Origin: DATFVA01 sp963832355
Lineage (GTDB): Bacteria > Bacteroidota > Ignavibacteria > Ignavibacteriales > Ignavibacteriaceae
Assembly (NCBI GenBank): GCA_963832355.1
Contig: CAWHTX010000016.1
Span: 1 to 64,000, forward strand
DNA length: 64,000 bases
Reading direction: 5' to 3'
Positions 25,871-34,050 of the stretch are shown in pieces. The translations under genes and the position numbers were made by a program. Every line of letters begins with the position of its first letter. Position 1 is the stretch's first letter. The notes beneath the pieces are model-generated. The model was not told the DNA's origin and did no database searches. It saw nothing but the letters and a program-made list of their open reading frames with translations.

Positions 25871-26689
25871 ATGAGATACGCATTCTTATTTATGCTAAGT
25901 ATGTTTATTGTTTATGGATGTACGCAGAAAAAAGAAGAACCGGCTAAAGAAGAAGGCCCGACAATAGTTTCGAGGACCGTCAGCTATTCGTCGGACGGCA
26001 CTCCCCTGAAAGGATACATTGCTTATGACAGCAGTCAGACAGGCAAAAGACCCGGCATTATCGTAGTGCACGAATGGTGGGGTATGAATGCTTATGCCGA
26101 ACACCGTGCGGATTCACTGGCAAAGCTCGGCTATATTGCCCTTGCAATTGATATGTACGGAAACGGAAAAACCGCGGAGCATCCCGATAATGCTGGTAAG
26201 TTTGCACAGGCTGTTATGGAGCATATGGATACTGCAACAGCAAGGTTTAATGCAGGACTTAAACTCCTTAAGGATCAACCGCAGACAGATACTTCGAAAA
26301 TTGCCGCAATAGGCTACTGCTTCGGCGGAGGTGTGGTTCTTCGTATGGCCCTTGCAGGAGAGCCTCTGGATGGTGTCGTTAGTTTTCATGGCGATCTGCC
26401 CACAAAGGCTCCTGAACATCCGGATTCAGTAAAAGCAGCTATACTTGTCTGCAACGGTGCAGCCGATCCTTTTAATCCTCCTGAAAAGGTTGAAGCGTTC
26501 AAATCTATGATGGACAATGCGGGAATACCTTATACATTTCAGAACTATGCAGGAGCGAAGCACAGCTTTACTAATCCTGCCGCAGACAGTATTGGCAAAA
26601 AGTATAATCTGCCTTTAGCCTACAATAAAGCAGCAGACGAAAACAGCTGGATGGATATGCAGGAATTCTTTAACAGGATTTTTAAGTAG
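25871..26689 (+). CDS. Dienelactone hydrolase-family lipoprotein
   Basis: A 272-residue exported alpha/beta hydrolase. The lipobox VYGC gives Cys 17, followed by a charged linker (TQKKEEPAKEE). The catalytic triad of the family can be read: nucleophile Cys in IGYCFGGGVVLRMAL (~155), Asp in GAADPFNPPEK (~202), His in GAKHSFTNP (~235). IIVVHEWWGMNAYAEHRADS is the characteristic oxyanion/entry motif of dienelactone hydrolases. The usual enzyme opens dienelactones; exported lipoprotein relatives are probable general esterases. It is monocistronic. Confidence 0.88.
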   Translation: MRYAFLFMLSMFIVYGCTQKKEEPAKEEGPTIVSRTVSYSSDGTPLKGYIAYDSSQTGKRPGIIVVHEWWGMNAYAEHRADSLAKLGYIALAIDMYGNGKTAEHPDNAGKFAQAVMEHMDTATARFNAGLKLLKDQPQTDTSKIAAIGYCFGGGVVLRMALAGEPLDGVVSFHGDLPTKAPEHPDSVKAAILVCNGAADPFNPPEKVEAFKSMMDNAGIPYTFQNYAGAKHSFTNPAADSIGKKYNLPLAYNKAADENSWMDMQEFFNRIFK

Positions 26690-26721
26690 TACATAACACT
26701 TAAGTTATTACACATAATATT

Positions 26722-26764
26722 GTCATTTCGACCTTCCTGCTCCGTGCAGGAAGGGAGAAATCTT
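26722..26764. repeat. Intergenic GTCATTTCGACC-type hairpin element
   Basis: This begins gtcatttcgacc and ends ggagaaatctt, the style of a REP-like element common in Bacteroidota-type genomes. It contains a perfect 9-bp stem ccttcctgc/gcaggaagg with a 5-nt loop (26732-26754). It lies after the hydrolase gene and could also terminate it. Confidence 0.55.
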
Positions 26765-26922
26765 CTTTCCTGTAATTTAACCAGAATGGAAAAAATTTTC
26801 TGCGAGCAATTATTCCCTTAAAATTGCCGCCCCGTTTTTTTCTATAAAACCTTACATCCTTGAGGATAATTTTTTATCTTTTGTTATCATATCAAATTTT
26901 CATTCCAAATCACGAGGATATA

Positions 26923-27579
26923 ATGGAAGGTATCAATGCAAACAGCCTGCAATCCTATACACAGAAATTAATGGACTTAGCCGTTGAATACGGACCGAAA
27001 TTACTTCTCGCTATTCTTGTTCTTCTCATTGGTCTCTGGATAATCAGGCTTGTTTTAAAAGGCACGAACAGGGCAATGGAGCGTTCAAACCTTGAGATAT
27101 CACTGAGAAAATTCCTGAGCGGTTTGTTCGGAATTATACTTAAAGTTCTTCTGCTGATAAGTGTGGCTTCGATGATCGGTATTGCAACCACATCATTTGT
27201 GGCTATTATAGGAGCGGCAGGACTGGCAGTCGGCCTCGCTCTGCAGGGAGGTCTTGCAAACTTTGCCGGCGGTGTTATAATCCTTATCTTCAAACCTTTT
27301 AAAGTTGGCGACTTTATCGATGCACAGGGATATATGGGTACGGTAAATGAAATAACAATCTTTACAACTATTCTTAAAACACCCGATAATAAAACTGTGA
27401 TTATACCTAACGGCGCTTTATCAAACGGCAGTATGGTTAACTTTTCTACTGAACCGAAAAGGCGTGTCGATATGGTATTCGGTATCGGGTACGGCGACAG
27501 TATTGAAAAGGCTAAAACAGTTTTAAAAAGATTGCCGATTCCGAACCGAGAGTTCATAAGGAACCGGCACCGCAGATAG
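26923..27579 (+). CDS. Small-conductance mechanosensitive channel (MscS), 5' part of frameshifted gene
   Basis: Started at the ATG at 26923 (SD gagga), where the protein reads MEGINANSLQSYTQKLMDLA. Three membrane helices follow: ~20-42, ~62-85, and the pore helix with the MscS glycine-alanine pattern AAGLAVGLALQGGLANFAGG (~100-125). FKPFKVGDFIDAQGYMGTV and IPNGALSNGSMVNFS are the beta-domain hallmarks. The reading frame is normal to VLK (27528) and then runs into 17 unrelated codons. The continuation lies in the -1 frame (27528-27761), and the rebuilt protein is ~279 residues, normal for MscS. It releases solutes on hypo-osmotic shock. Confidence 0.9.
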   Translation: MEGINANSLQSYTQKLMDLAVEYGPKLLLAILVLLIGLWIIRLVLKGTNRAMERSNLEISLRKFLSGLFGIILKVLLLISVASMIGIATTSFVAIIGAAGLAVGLALQGGLANFAGGVIILIFKPFKVGDFIDAQGYMGTVNEITIFTTILKTPDNKTVIIPNGALSNGSMVNFSTEPKRRVDMVFGIGYGDSIEKAKTVLKRLPIPNREFIRNRHRR

Positions 27580-27761
27580 TTGTAGGCGAGCTGGGTGATA
27601 ATTCTGTGAATTTCAACCTAAGAGTATGGTGTGATTCGGCTGATTACTGGGGCATCTTTTTCGATACTCACGAAAAAGTGAAACTGGCCTTCGATGAGGC
27701 AGGAATTTCCATTCCTTTCCCTCAGCGGGATGTTCATTTATACAAGACCGACTCGAATTAG
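27528..27761 (+). pseudogene. MscS, 3' part in -1 frame
   Basis: In the -1 frame the sequence reads KIADSEPRVHKEPAPQIVV, then GELGDNSVNFNLRVWCDSAD and continues to KVKLAFDEAGISIPFPQRDVH, the standard C-terminal alpha/beta cage of MscS. The junction lies at T TTA AAA (27522-27528) in a five-A run. One missing A in the sequence, or a -1 ribosomal slip, joins the two parts without loss of any residue. Confidence 0.85.
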
Positions 27762-27846
27762 CAGGAGACGAACACAGCCGCAAAAGTCCCAGTTTAAGTC
27801 AGTTTGATAACTATAGACCAACCGGCTTTCACTATTCGGTCTTCCC

Positions 27847-27868
27847 GGCCCCGGAAACTACCGGGGCT
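27847..27868 (+). terminator. Putative terminator after mscS
   Basis: A GC-rich stem gccccgg/ccggggc (27848-27867) with loop aaacta, closed by a G-U pair, followed by ttattatta. A weak T tract makes it a probable rather than certain terminator. Confidence 0.5.
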
Positions 27869-28014
27869 TATTATTAATATTTATTAATTTCAGGTTAATC
27901 TCATCTTAACTTCTGATACTTATCTATTGTAATCCTAATTTCATCCTGTTCCCCTTTCCGTACGACAACAATGACTGTGTTCTGTATTTAATAATTATAA
28001 CCAAGGAGACCGAT

Positions 28015-28320
28015 ATGAAAATGATATTAACCGTCACGTTTCCTCACGACCCGTTTAATGCAAAGATTAAGAAGGGGACGATCGGCGAGGTTCTAGGCAA
28101 GCTGCTGGGAGAAATGAAACCGGAAGCAGCTTATTTTTCTCTCAACGAGGGGAAGAGGAATATTTTTATGGTCATCAATGTGAACAGCGCCGGCGATTAT
28201 GTAAAATATGCCGAGCCGTTCTTTCTTCAGTTTAATGCTGATATAAAATATGATATTGTAATTACCCCTGAGGAGATCCAAAACTCGGGTCTCGAAGAAA
28301 TCGGGAAAAAGTACGCCTGA
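28015..28320 (+). CDS. Small conserved-looking cytoplasmic protein, unknown
   Basis: A 101-residue soluble protein beginning MKMILTVTFPHDPFNAKIKK with SD aaggag 6 nt upstream, no signal peptide and no cysteine. The pattern (strand, helix GEVLGKLLGEMK, strand AAYFSLNEGKRNIFMVINV, helix AGDYVKYAEPFFLQF, strand ADIKYDIVITPEEI) is a ferredoxin-like alpha-beta fold of the kind seen in DUF3303-like and dimeric alpha-beta barrel proteins. I do not recognise a specific family. A strong terminator follows it, so it forms a single-gene transcript. Confidence 0.72.
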   Translation: MKMILTVTFPHDPFNAKIKKGTIGEVLGKLLGEMKPEAAYFSLNEGKRNIFMVINVNSAGDYVKYAEPFFLQFNADIKYDIVITPEEIQNSGLEEIGKKYA

Positions 28321-28372
28321 TAATTTTTAATGATGCTCCATATGCGGATACTCCCGGAGCGCATAACACACT

Positions 28373-28407
28373 CCCGCTGATGCTTATACATCAGCGGGGA
28401 TTTTTTT
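28373..28407 (+). terminator. Rho-independent terminator
   Basis: A perfect 10-bp stem cccgctgatg/catcagcggg with loop cttata followed by a run of seven T. It ends the 28015-28320 transcript and lies just before the convergent gene end at 28417. Confidence 0.9.
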
Positions 28408-28416
28408 ATCTCCTTT

Positions 28417-29397
28417 TTACTTCCCGTGCAGAAAATCATTAATTGTTTTGATGAACATATCGGACTGGTCTACGAAAGTCATATGACCGCTCTGCGGGAA
28501 TATAACCAGCTTCGAGCCGGGAATTTTAGCATGCATTTCTTCTGATAACCACGGTGCACATTCATCATGGTCACCACAGTTAACAAGAGTAGGAACCTTG
28601 ATAGTATGAAGACTGTCTACGTACTCTACTGATTTAAGATTGCCGTCAATTACATATTCACCGTCCGAGCCCCACATCTCACGGTACAGATCCCAGGCGA
28701 ATCCTCCGTTTGTAGGATCATACGCGGGATCAGGTCTGCGCTGATACAGGTAAGGAAAATATCCTTCACCCCAGGCAGCTATCTCATATTCATCAGTGTA
28801 GCGGTTCTGCTCATAAGGTAAACCATGACCATAAAGTCCTTCACTCTCCATTTTATTTATCCTGTTACGAAGCTCGGGGGACATATTTGCCTTAATATTA
28901 TCGAATACTTTGTTCATCTCCGAGGTGCTAGCAAAAGTGCTGCAGAGTATCAGGTGAGAAAGGTGCTCCTGGTATTTGAGGGCATATGCCTGGGCCAGCA
29001 CCCCGCCGTATGAATGTCCCAGCAGGTTAATCTTCCCCAGTCCCAGTGCCTGCCTTACGGCTTCGACATCCTCGGCCATATTTTCCACGGTATACTTTTT
29101 TACATCCTCAAGCTGTTCTGATTTACCCGATCCTCTTTCATCGATAAATATCAGGCGGTTATTTCTTGCAAGAGGAATTAAGTATGGCAGGAAGTAATCG
29201 TGGGTGGCGCCCGGACCGCCATGAACGATCATCAATGGTTCACCCTTCCCGAACTCCTCATACCAAATCATCACTCCTTTCGCATCAACATACCCCTGCT
29301 TTATCTGGTATACATTGGAATTATCTGCTGCTGATGTCTGAGCGCAAATAACCAGCGGCAGAAGCATAAACAAAGCTGATAATAATAATTGTTTCAT
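28417..29397 (-). CDS. Exported alpha/beta hydrolase (proline iminopeptidase-like, S33)
   Basis: Started at the ATG at 29397, which opens a signal peptide (MKQLLLSALFMLLPLVICAQ); an upstream ATG would add 32 residues without sense. The protein has 326 residues. HGGPGATHDYFLPYL is the S33 oxyanion motif, DERGSGKSEQ the second family motif, LLGHSYGGVLAQAYALKY holds the nucleophile Ser, CGDHDECAP the Asp and PQSGHMTFVD the His. The family releases N-terminal proline or hydrolyses small amides and esters. The signal peptide places it in the periplasm. It is monocistronic. Confidence 0.9.
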   Translation of the reverse strand: MKQLLLSALFMLLPLVICAQTSAADNSNVYQIKQGYVDAKGVMIWYEEFGKGEPLMIVHGGPGATHDYFLPYLIPLARNNRLIFIDERGSGKSEQLEDVKKYTVENMAEDVEAVRQALGLGKINLLGHSYGGVLAQAYALKYQEHLSHLILCSTFASTSEMNKVFDNIKANMSPELRNRINKMESEGLYGHGLPYEQNRYTDEYEIAAWGEGYFPYLYQRRPDPAYDPTNGGFAWDLYREMWGSDGEYVIDGNLKSVEYVDSLHTIKVPTLVNCGDHDECAPWLSEEMHAKIPGSKLVIFPQSGHMTFVDQSDMFIKTINDFLHGK

Positions 29398-29565
29398 ACA
29401 TCTCTCCGATAAATGTTTAATATCTTTTATATGATAACGGTAATTTACTAAAAACAACGAACCAGGTTTTATATAAGTTTTATCTAATATCAAGAATTCT
29501 ATATATTCTCATTCGCTTATCAGAGCTTAAGGTTGCAGCAAATTCAACACTAACAAAAAAATGCG

Positions 29566-29985
29566 ATGAAACAGTTAATACTACTTATATGCATAACTTT
29601 CTCTCTTGCTATACTTTCGTGCGGTAAGGAAGATAATGACACAAGTCTCAGAGGCAGAATTGAAGGTAAATGGAAGATGACAAAAGTGCTTGACCGTTCA
29701 GAGGATGTAACAAAATATCATAATCCTGAAGGGACCAGGTGGATTAGGTTCATTAAGGATGATGATATACAAAACGGCGGCTATTTTGAGAGCGGGCGGG
29801 GAGACCAAAAAGAGAATACGGGCCGATGGTCATTTAAAGGATTTGAAATATTCATTGACAGCAATGCCGGAGACGATGACGACAGCTACTGGCAGGTTAT
29901 CATCAAAGGCGATACTATGCATTGGATCGGGCAGAGGTTTGATTTCAATAAACGCTTCGAGATTTTCTACGACAGGGTAGATTGA
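29566..29985 (+). CDS. Lipocalin-like lipoprotein, unknown
   Basis: A 139-residue protein with a lipoprotein signal (MKQLILLICITFSLAILSC, Cys 19). The mature part RGRIEGKWKMTKVLDRSEDV, a run of short strands, and WRFIKDDD-like and GRWSFKGFEIFIDSN stretches suggest a small lipocalin-type barrel (DUF-level match only). It is followed by a hairpin shared with the convergent neighbour. No ligand can be inferred. Confidence 0.65.
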   Translation: MKQLILLICITFSLAILSCGKEDNDTSLRGRIEGKWKMTKVLDRSEDVTKYHNPEGTRWIRFIKDDDIQNGGYFESGRGDQKENTGRWSFKGFEIFIDSNAGDDDDSYWQVIIKGDTMHWIGQRFDFNKRFEIFYDRVD

Positions 29986-30016
29986 TCCGCCCGACATATT
30001 GATAAATCAGGCGGAT
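29985..30016. terminator. Bidirectional stem-loop between convergent genes
   Basis: Arms atccgcc (29985-29991) and ggcggat (30010-30016) with inner ga/tc pairing close the 44-bp gap between two convergent genes. No clear T run. Confidence 0.5.
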
Positions 30017-30029
30017 AATCGTATCAGAA

Positions 30030-30593
30030 TTATATAGCAGGCCAGAGCCAGCCGAAAACTCCCGCAGTAAGCAGCGCATAGATAAAACCGTCGGCCATTG
30101 ATTTGATTGTTGCACTCCAGCTTTTCTTAAACCAGATGCTTTCCTGCATCAGGGCAAGACTATAACCGGCAAAGGATACAGCACCTGCAAAACGGAAAAC
30201 CGCAAGGTAATCAGAGCCGGGGGGGACAGCATGCCCTGTAATATAGGCAGCAAAAATGCTGATGATAAGGCAGTAGACAAACCAGAGAAAAAGACTCGCA
30301 CCCATTCCCATCTCGCCTGAAGGATAAAAGGTGGCAAGAAGGACAGGACCCTTATTCATTTTTTCCTTGAAGGCTTCCGATCCCCGTTCCTTTGAATCTG
30401 TGGTGTAAGGGATCATATAATCTCCGGGCGGAGTGTCATACTTCCTCAGGTCATCCATTACCTGGTCTTCGGCCGGATGCTTTTTAAAATCGGAATTATG
30501 GTACGTAAACACAGTGTGAAAAACAGAACTGATTATGAAAACAACAACGGCAGAGAGAAGTATGGGCAGCCAGAGTGAAACAATTGAAACCAT
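30030..30593 (-). CDS. Inner-membrane protein, unknown
   Basis: Started at the ATG at 30593, which follows a strong ggagg; the upstream ATG at 30653 has no such site. The protein has 187 residues with an N-terminal helix (~4-28, LWLPILLSAVVVFIISSVFH), a cytosolic or periplasmic stretch (~35-90) and three further hydrophobic segments (~92-115, ~125-150, ~165-185). HPAEDQVMDDLRKYDTPPGD and EKMNKGPVLLATFYPSGEMG are recognisable conserved-looking stretches, but I cannot name the family. Confidence 0.68.
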   Translation of the reverse strand: MVSIVSLWLPILLSAVVVFIISSVFHTVFTYHNSDFKKHPAEDQVMDDLRKYDTPPGDYMIPYTTDSKERGSEAFKEKMNKGPVLLATFYPSGEMGMGASLFLWFVYCLIISIFAAYITGHAVPPGSDYLAVFRFAGAVSFAGYSLALMQESIWFKKSWSATIKSMADGFIYALLTAGVFGWLWPAI

Positions 30594-30754
30594 ATTATTT
30601 CCTCCAGTGGTTAAAATAATTGTATTATTAAGCTCGCCAGATAAGATACGCAACTTTTAAGCATACCTGCAAAGGAAAAGTTAATTCACAATAAATCCTA
30701 TTGGATTGAACTTTTAGTAAATTTGAACTGTTATTCGGGGAAAAGCAGGAATTA

Positions 30755-32011
30755 ATGAAAAAGTTCGTACTAATTTTAATTGTATTTATCATACCATCTT
30801 TGACCAGGGCACAGGATGAGAAGGGATCCATTTACGGTAAGGTTACGGATGCGGTCAGCAATGAGCCTCTAATCGGGGTTAATATTATTCTTGAAGGTAC
30901 TACCCTCGGTGATGCAACTGATCTTAACGGTCACTACGAAATTAAAGGCGTGCCTGTAAATACTTACAGAATAAGAGCTTCGATTATAGGCTATTCTACC
31001 ATAACGAAAACTGATGTTGTTGTGCGTTCATCAAAACCGGCAGAAGTGGATTTTAGTCTTACAGAAGAAGCCGTAAAGCTGCAGGATGTAACTGTAAGAT
31101 CTGGATATTTCCAGAAGGCGCCGACAGAAGTGATCAGCACAAGAAGTTTCGGCTATGAAGAGATTCGCAGGGCTCCGGGTGGTTTTGAGGATGTTATCAG
31201 AGCTTTGTCTGTTCTCCCGGGAGTAGCGCAGGCAGATGCCGGAAGAAATGATCTTATAGTCCGCGGCGGTGCTCCATCCGAAAATCTTTATATCGTCGAC
31301 GGGATCGAAATACAGAATATAAATCACTTCGGGACACAGGGAGCAGCGGGAGGACCGTTAAGCTATATTAACCTCGACTATGTAAAGGAAACCACGTTTT
31401 CTACCGGCGGATTTTCAGCGGAGTACGGGGATAAGCTTTCTTCTGTGCTGAAAATAGACCTGAGAAAAGGAAGAGAGGACCGGTTAGGGGGTAAAGCTAC
31501 GGTTTCTGCATCCCAGTTCGGACTAAACCTCGAAGGCCCGCTTGGTAAGAATAATAATTTTATTTTCTCTGCAAGGAGAAGTTATCTTGATTTCATTTTC
31601 AAGGCGGCGGGATTCGGATTTGTTCCCGAATACTATGATGTAATAACCAAAGCCGATTTCAAGATGGACAATAATAACAGCATCTCTTACCTTTTTACAG
31701 GTGCTTTTGATAATGTGAAATATTTCAACGAAACTGCCGATCAGCGGTTTGACAACTCAAGAATACTCGGGAGTGATCAGACACAGTATGCGACAGGACT
31801 GAGCTATCTTCACCTCATCAATAACGGATTCTTGAATTTTACACTGAGCCGAACCTATGTGGATTATAATACTCTCCAGCGGGACAGTCTTCTTAACCCG
31901 ATATTCAAAAGTATTTCAAGGGAACAGGAAAATTCTCTTAGAGGAGATCTTGTATATAAGATTCTCACCTGCAACAGAGATTACAGCCGGACTGACCGGA
32001 AAGCTTATTAA
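30755..32011 (+). CDS. TonB-dependent receptor, 5' part of frameshifted gene
   Basis: A signal peptide (ending LTRAQ) is followed by a CarboxypepD_reg-like beta sandwich (~25-105: GKVTDAVSNEPLIGVNIILE, TTLGDATDLNGHYEIKGVP) and a TonB plug (~115-225: RAPGGFEDVIRALSVLPGV, NDLIVRGGAPSENLYIVDGI, ETTFSTGGFSAEYGDKLSS). The barrel begins at ~235. The frame is coherent to LRGDLVYKI (31963) and then gives 16 unrelated codons. Such receptors import siderophores, vitamins or oligomers with ExbBD-TonB energy; the substrate is not deducible and no SusD partner is next to it. No usual TonB box is obvious at the N-terminus. Confidence 0.87.
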   Translation: MKKFVLILIVFIIPSLTRAQDEKGSIYGKVTDAVSNEPLIGVNIILEGTTLGDATDLNGHYEIKGVPVNTYRIRASIIGYSTITKTDVVVRSSKPAEVDFSLTEEAVKLQDVTVRSGYFQKAPTEVISTRSFGYEEIRRAPGGFEDVIRALSVLPGVAQADAGRNDLIVRGGAPSENLYIVDGIEIQNINHFGTQGAAGGPLSYINLDYVKETTFSTGGFSAEYGDKLSSVLKIDLRKGREDRLGGKATVSASQFGLNLEGPLGKNNNFIFSARRSYLDFIFKAAGFGFVPEYYDVITKADFKMDNNNSISYLFTGAFDNVKYFNETADQRFDNSRILGSDQTQYATGLSYLHLINNGFLNFTLSRTYVDYNTLQRDSLLNPIFKSISREQENSLRGDLVYKILTCNRDYSRTDRKAY

Positions 32012-33035
32012 GTTTAATGCCGATGTGCTGCTTCCGTCGTTCGTTACAACTTTCAGGGATACCCTGCCTATAAATTCACTGGAGGCTGAGGACGTTTACT
32101 ATAAAAGTTCGGGGTATGTTAACCTTAATCATTTATTCTTCGAGAGACTTAAAACAAATATCGGACTGCGTCTGGATTATTTCAGTCCGCTTGAGAAGAA
32201 ATTTTATGCTTCACCAAGGGTTTCAGCATCTTACCGTCTGTCGGATCTTACATCGCTGAACGCCGCGGGAGGAATATATTATCAGTCGCCTTCCTACATA
32301 TGGCTTGCTTACGATCAGAACAAGGACAACCTGAAAGATATACGTGCCGATCATCTTGTACTCGGACTTGATCATCTTCTGAGAGAGGATGCATTGGTTA
32401 AGCTTGAAGCATTTTATAAATGGTACAGGGATTACCCGACAAGCCTGGTAAGGCCATACCTTATCCTGGCAAATACCGGCGCGGGATTCGAAGGTTCGGG
32501 AGATAACTTCTCTTCGTTCGGATTAGAACCGCTTACCGATAAGGGTAAGGGATTTAGCCGCGGAATTGAACTTTCAGCTCAGAAAAAGTTATCTGACATT
32601 CCTTTTTATGGTATAATGAGCATAACTTACAGCGAAACCAGGTTCACTCCCCTTGACGACGTAACACGACCCGGTGCATATGATCAGAAATGGATAGTAA
32701 ACCTTAGCGGCGGCTATAAATTTAATGAAAAGTGGGAAGCAAGTATGAAATTCCGCTTCGCTTCCGGGAGTCCTTACACCCCGTTTGAATCAGACGGAAC
32801 ACAGCTGGTATCGCGCTACCTGAGTATGTATTATGATCCGCTTCATAGTCTTGACGTGCGTGTTGACAGAAGATGGTACTTCAGCAGCCTTACACTAATT
32901 ACTTATGTAGATATTCAGAACATTTATAACAATAAGAAAAGTAATTCCATCCGCTGGAACCCGAGAACCCAGCAGGCCGAAAAAGGCGAATCGATAGGAA
33001 TTCTTCCCTCAATCGGTATAAGCCTGGAATTTTAA
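31965..33035 (+). CDS. TonB-dependent receptor, 3' barrel part
   Basis: The same gene continues in the +1 frame from SPATEITAGLTGKLIKFNAD to the barrel end GESIGILPSIGISLEF with the terminal Phe typical of outer-membrane barrels. Deleting one base near 31961-31967 fuses the two frames into a ~759-residue receptor. The downstream frame opens earlier (to 31857), but those codons do not resemble barrel sequence. Confidence 0.85.
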   Translation, partial: SPATEITAGLTGKLIKFNADVLLPSFVTTFRDTLPINSLEAEDVYYKSSGYVNLNHLFFERLKTNIGLRLDYFSPLEKKFYASPRVSASYRLSDLTSLNAAGGIYYQSPSYIWLAYDQNKDNLKDIRADHLVLGLDHLLREDALVKLEAFYKWYRDYPTSLVRPYLILANTGAGFEGSGDNFSSFGLEPLTDKGKGFSRGIELSAQKKLSDIPFYGIMSITYSETRFTPLDDVTRPGAYDQKWIVNLSGGYKFNEKWEASMKFRFASGSPYTPFESDGTQLVSRYLSMYYDPLHSLDVRVDRRWYFSSLTLITYVDIQNIYNNKKSNSIRWNPRTQQAEKGESIGILPSIGISLEF

Positions 33036-33126
33036 TTTTTCCCGCTCCTTCTTTTTTAAGTTTGATGGATGCAGAAGGCTGCTTTGAATTTGATGCTCAG
33101 AGCAGCCTCTAAAAAATCAATTCCTG

Positions 33127-33594
33127 TTATTCACTTTTTATATAACTAAGGTCGGGACGTGTGTGTCCGTTCTTATGCTCAAAGTGATCAAGCAAAGGCA
33201 TCATCTGCTGCCATAGATCATCCCCCTCTTTACCAAGCGCCGCATTATCTTTGTCCATCTGCTGATAAAAAGATACCGCGTCTTTTGAAAGTGTTGTAAT
33301 AACTATGAGGTTGTCATTTTCACCCATATCGGCCAGCCATACTGTATATGGGGTAGGGATTTTTTTATCCTCACAGAGTTTTTTGTATTTAGCGCCAAGG
33401 GCTAACATCTCTTTCATCATTCCCGATTTGACAGTGTAATAATCCCAGTGAATAAAATTATTTTTGCTCATATCAAGACCCTGATCCTGTCCTTCATAGG
33501 AAAGTGACCCTGAGCGTTTGAAAACAAGTTCCCTTACTGATGCGATTGATTCGGCATTTTCCTTCATCATTTTATCCATCTTATCTTTGTCAGC
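33127..33594 (-). CDS. Periplasmic protein, 3' part of frameshifted gene, unknown
   Basis: Reads ADKDKMDKMMKENAESIASV and on to KSGMMKEMLALGAKYKKLCE, VWLADMGENDNLIVITTLSK and the C-terminal HTRPDLSYIKSE. The strand-helix alternation of NNFIHWDYYTVKSGMMKEM and DNLIVITTLSKD looks like a dimeric alpha-beta barrel. It follows 33590-33910 on the same strand; removing one G from the aaagg at ~33596 joins them as ISK-ADKDK. The ATG internal start at 33579 has no convincing ribosome site. Confidence 0.7.
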   Translation of the reverse strand, partial: ADKDKMDKMMKENAESIASVRELVFKRSGSLSYEGQDQGLDMSKNNFIHWDYYTVKSGMMKEMLALGAKYKKLCEDKKIPTPYTVWLADMGENDNLIVITTLSKDAVSFYQQMDKDNAALGKEGDDLWQQMMPLLDHFEHKNGHTRPDLSYIKSE

Positions 33595-33910
33595 CTTTAG
33601 ATATCATATCATTAAATGCCGCTGACATCTTGTCGATATCACCATAATTATTAAGCGGAACAAGGTAATAAAAGGTAAGATCATCGGTCTGCGAAGCCCT
33701 AATAAAGGGAACATCCAGTTTTGAATCCATCATCATTTGCGAAAATTCCTTCGACGTGCTGTTGTACTGATCGATCTTACTGATCTTAGCAACCTCCTCA
33801 TGGATGTAAAAGAGCTGATCTTTGGGCTGCTCCTGGGAAAGGATAGGTGCCGTAAAAACGAAAAGGATGAAAAAAGACAATAAGTACCGTGAAAAGTTCA
33901 ATACTTTCAT
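33590..33910 (-). CDS. Periplasmic protein, 5' part of frameshifted gene
   Basis: The signal peptide is MKVLNFSRYLLSFFILFVFT, cleaved near ILS-Q, after a perfect aggagg. The mature part starts EQPKDQLFYIHEEVAKISKI and continues to LTFYYLVPLNNYGDIDKMSA, then stops early at TGA. The joined protein is ~261 residues with two similar alpha-beta halves (each strand-helix-strand with a polar 'FYYLVPLNNYGDID' or 'LIVITTLSKDAVSFY' strand). No known function. Confidence 0.7.
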   Translation of the reverse strand: MKVLNFSRYLLSFFILFVFTAPILSQEQPKDQLFYIHEEVAKISKIDQYNSTSKEFSQMMMDSKLDVPFIRASQTDDLTFYYLVPLNNYGDIDKMSAAFNDMISKG

Positions 33911-34050
33911 ACGAACCTCCTGGGGTTTATTGAGAAAATAGTTTCTGTGGGAGTAAGTATGAAAAGAACTTAAGGCTCAGAGGAGAGATTGTCAACATTT
34001 TTCTTATTTATTTTACGTCAGGTGATATTTGAACCAGGGGCACAAACAAG

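Noticed and set aside
26955..27557. A 200-codon minus-strand frame opposite mscS
   Set aside because: The + strand encodes unmistakable MscS motifs; the antisense frame is long because of its codon pattern only.
33068..33118. Terminator after the TonB receptor (aggctgct/agcagcct)
   Set aside because: The 8-bp stem has a 17-nt loop and is followed by A rather than T on the coding strand, so it is not convincing as a terminator.
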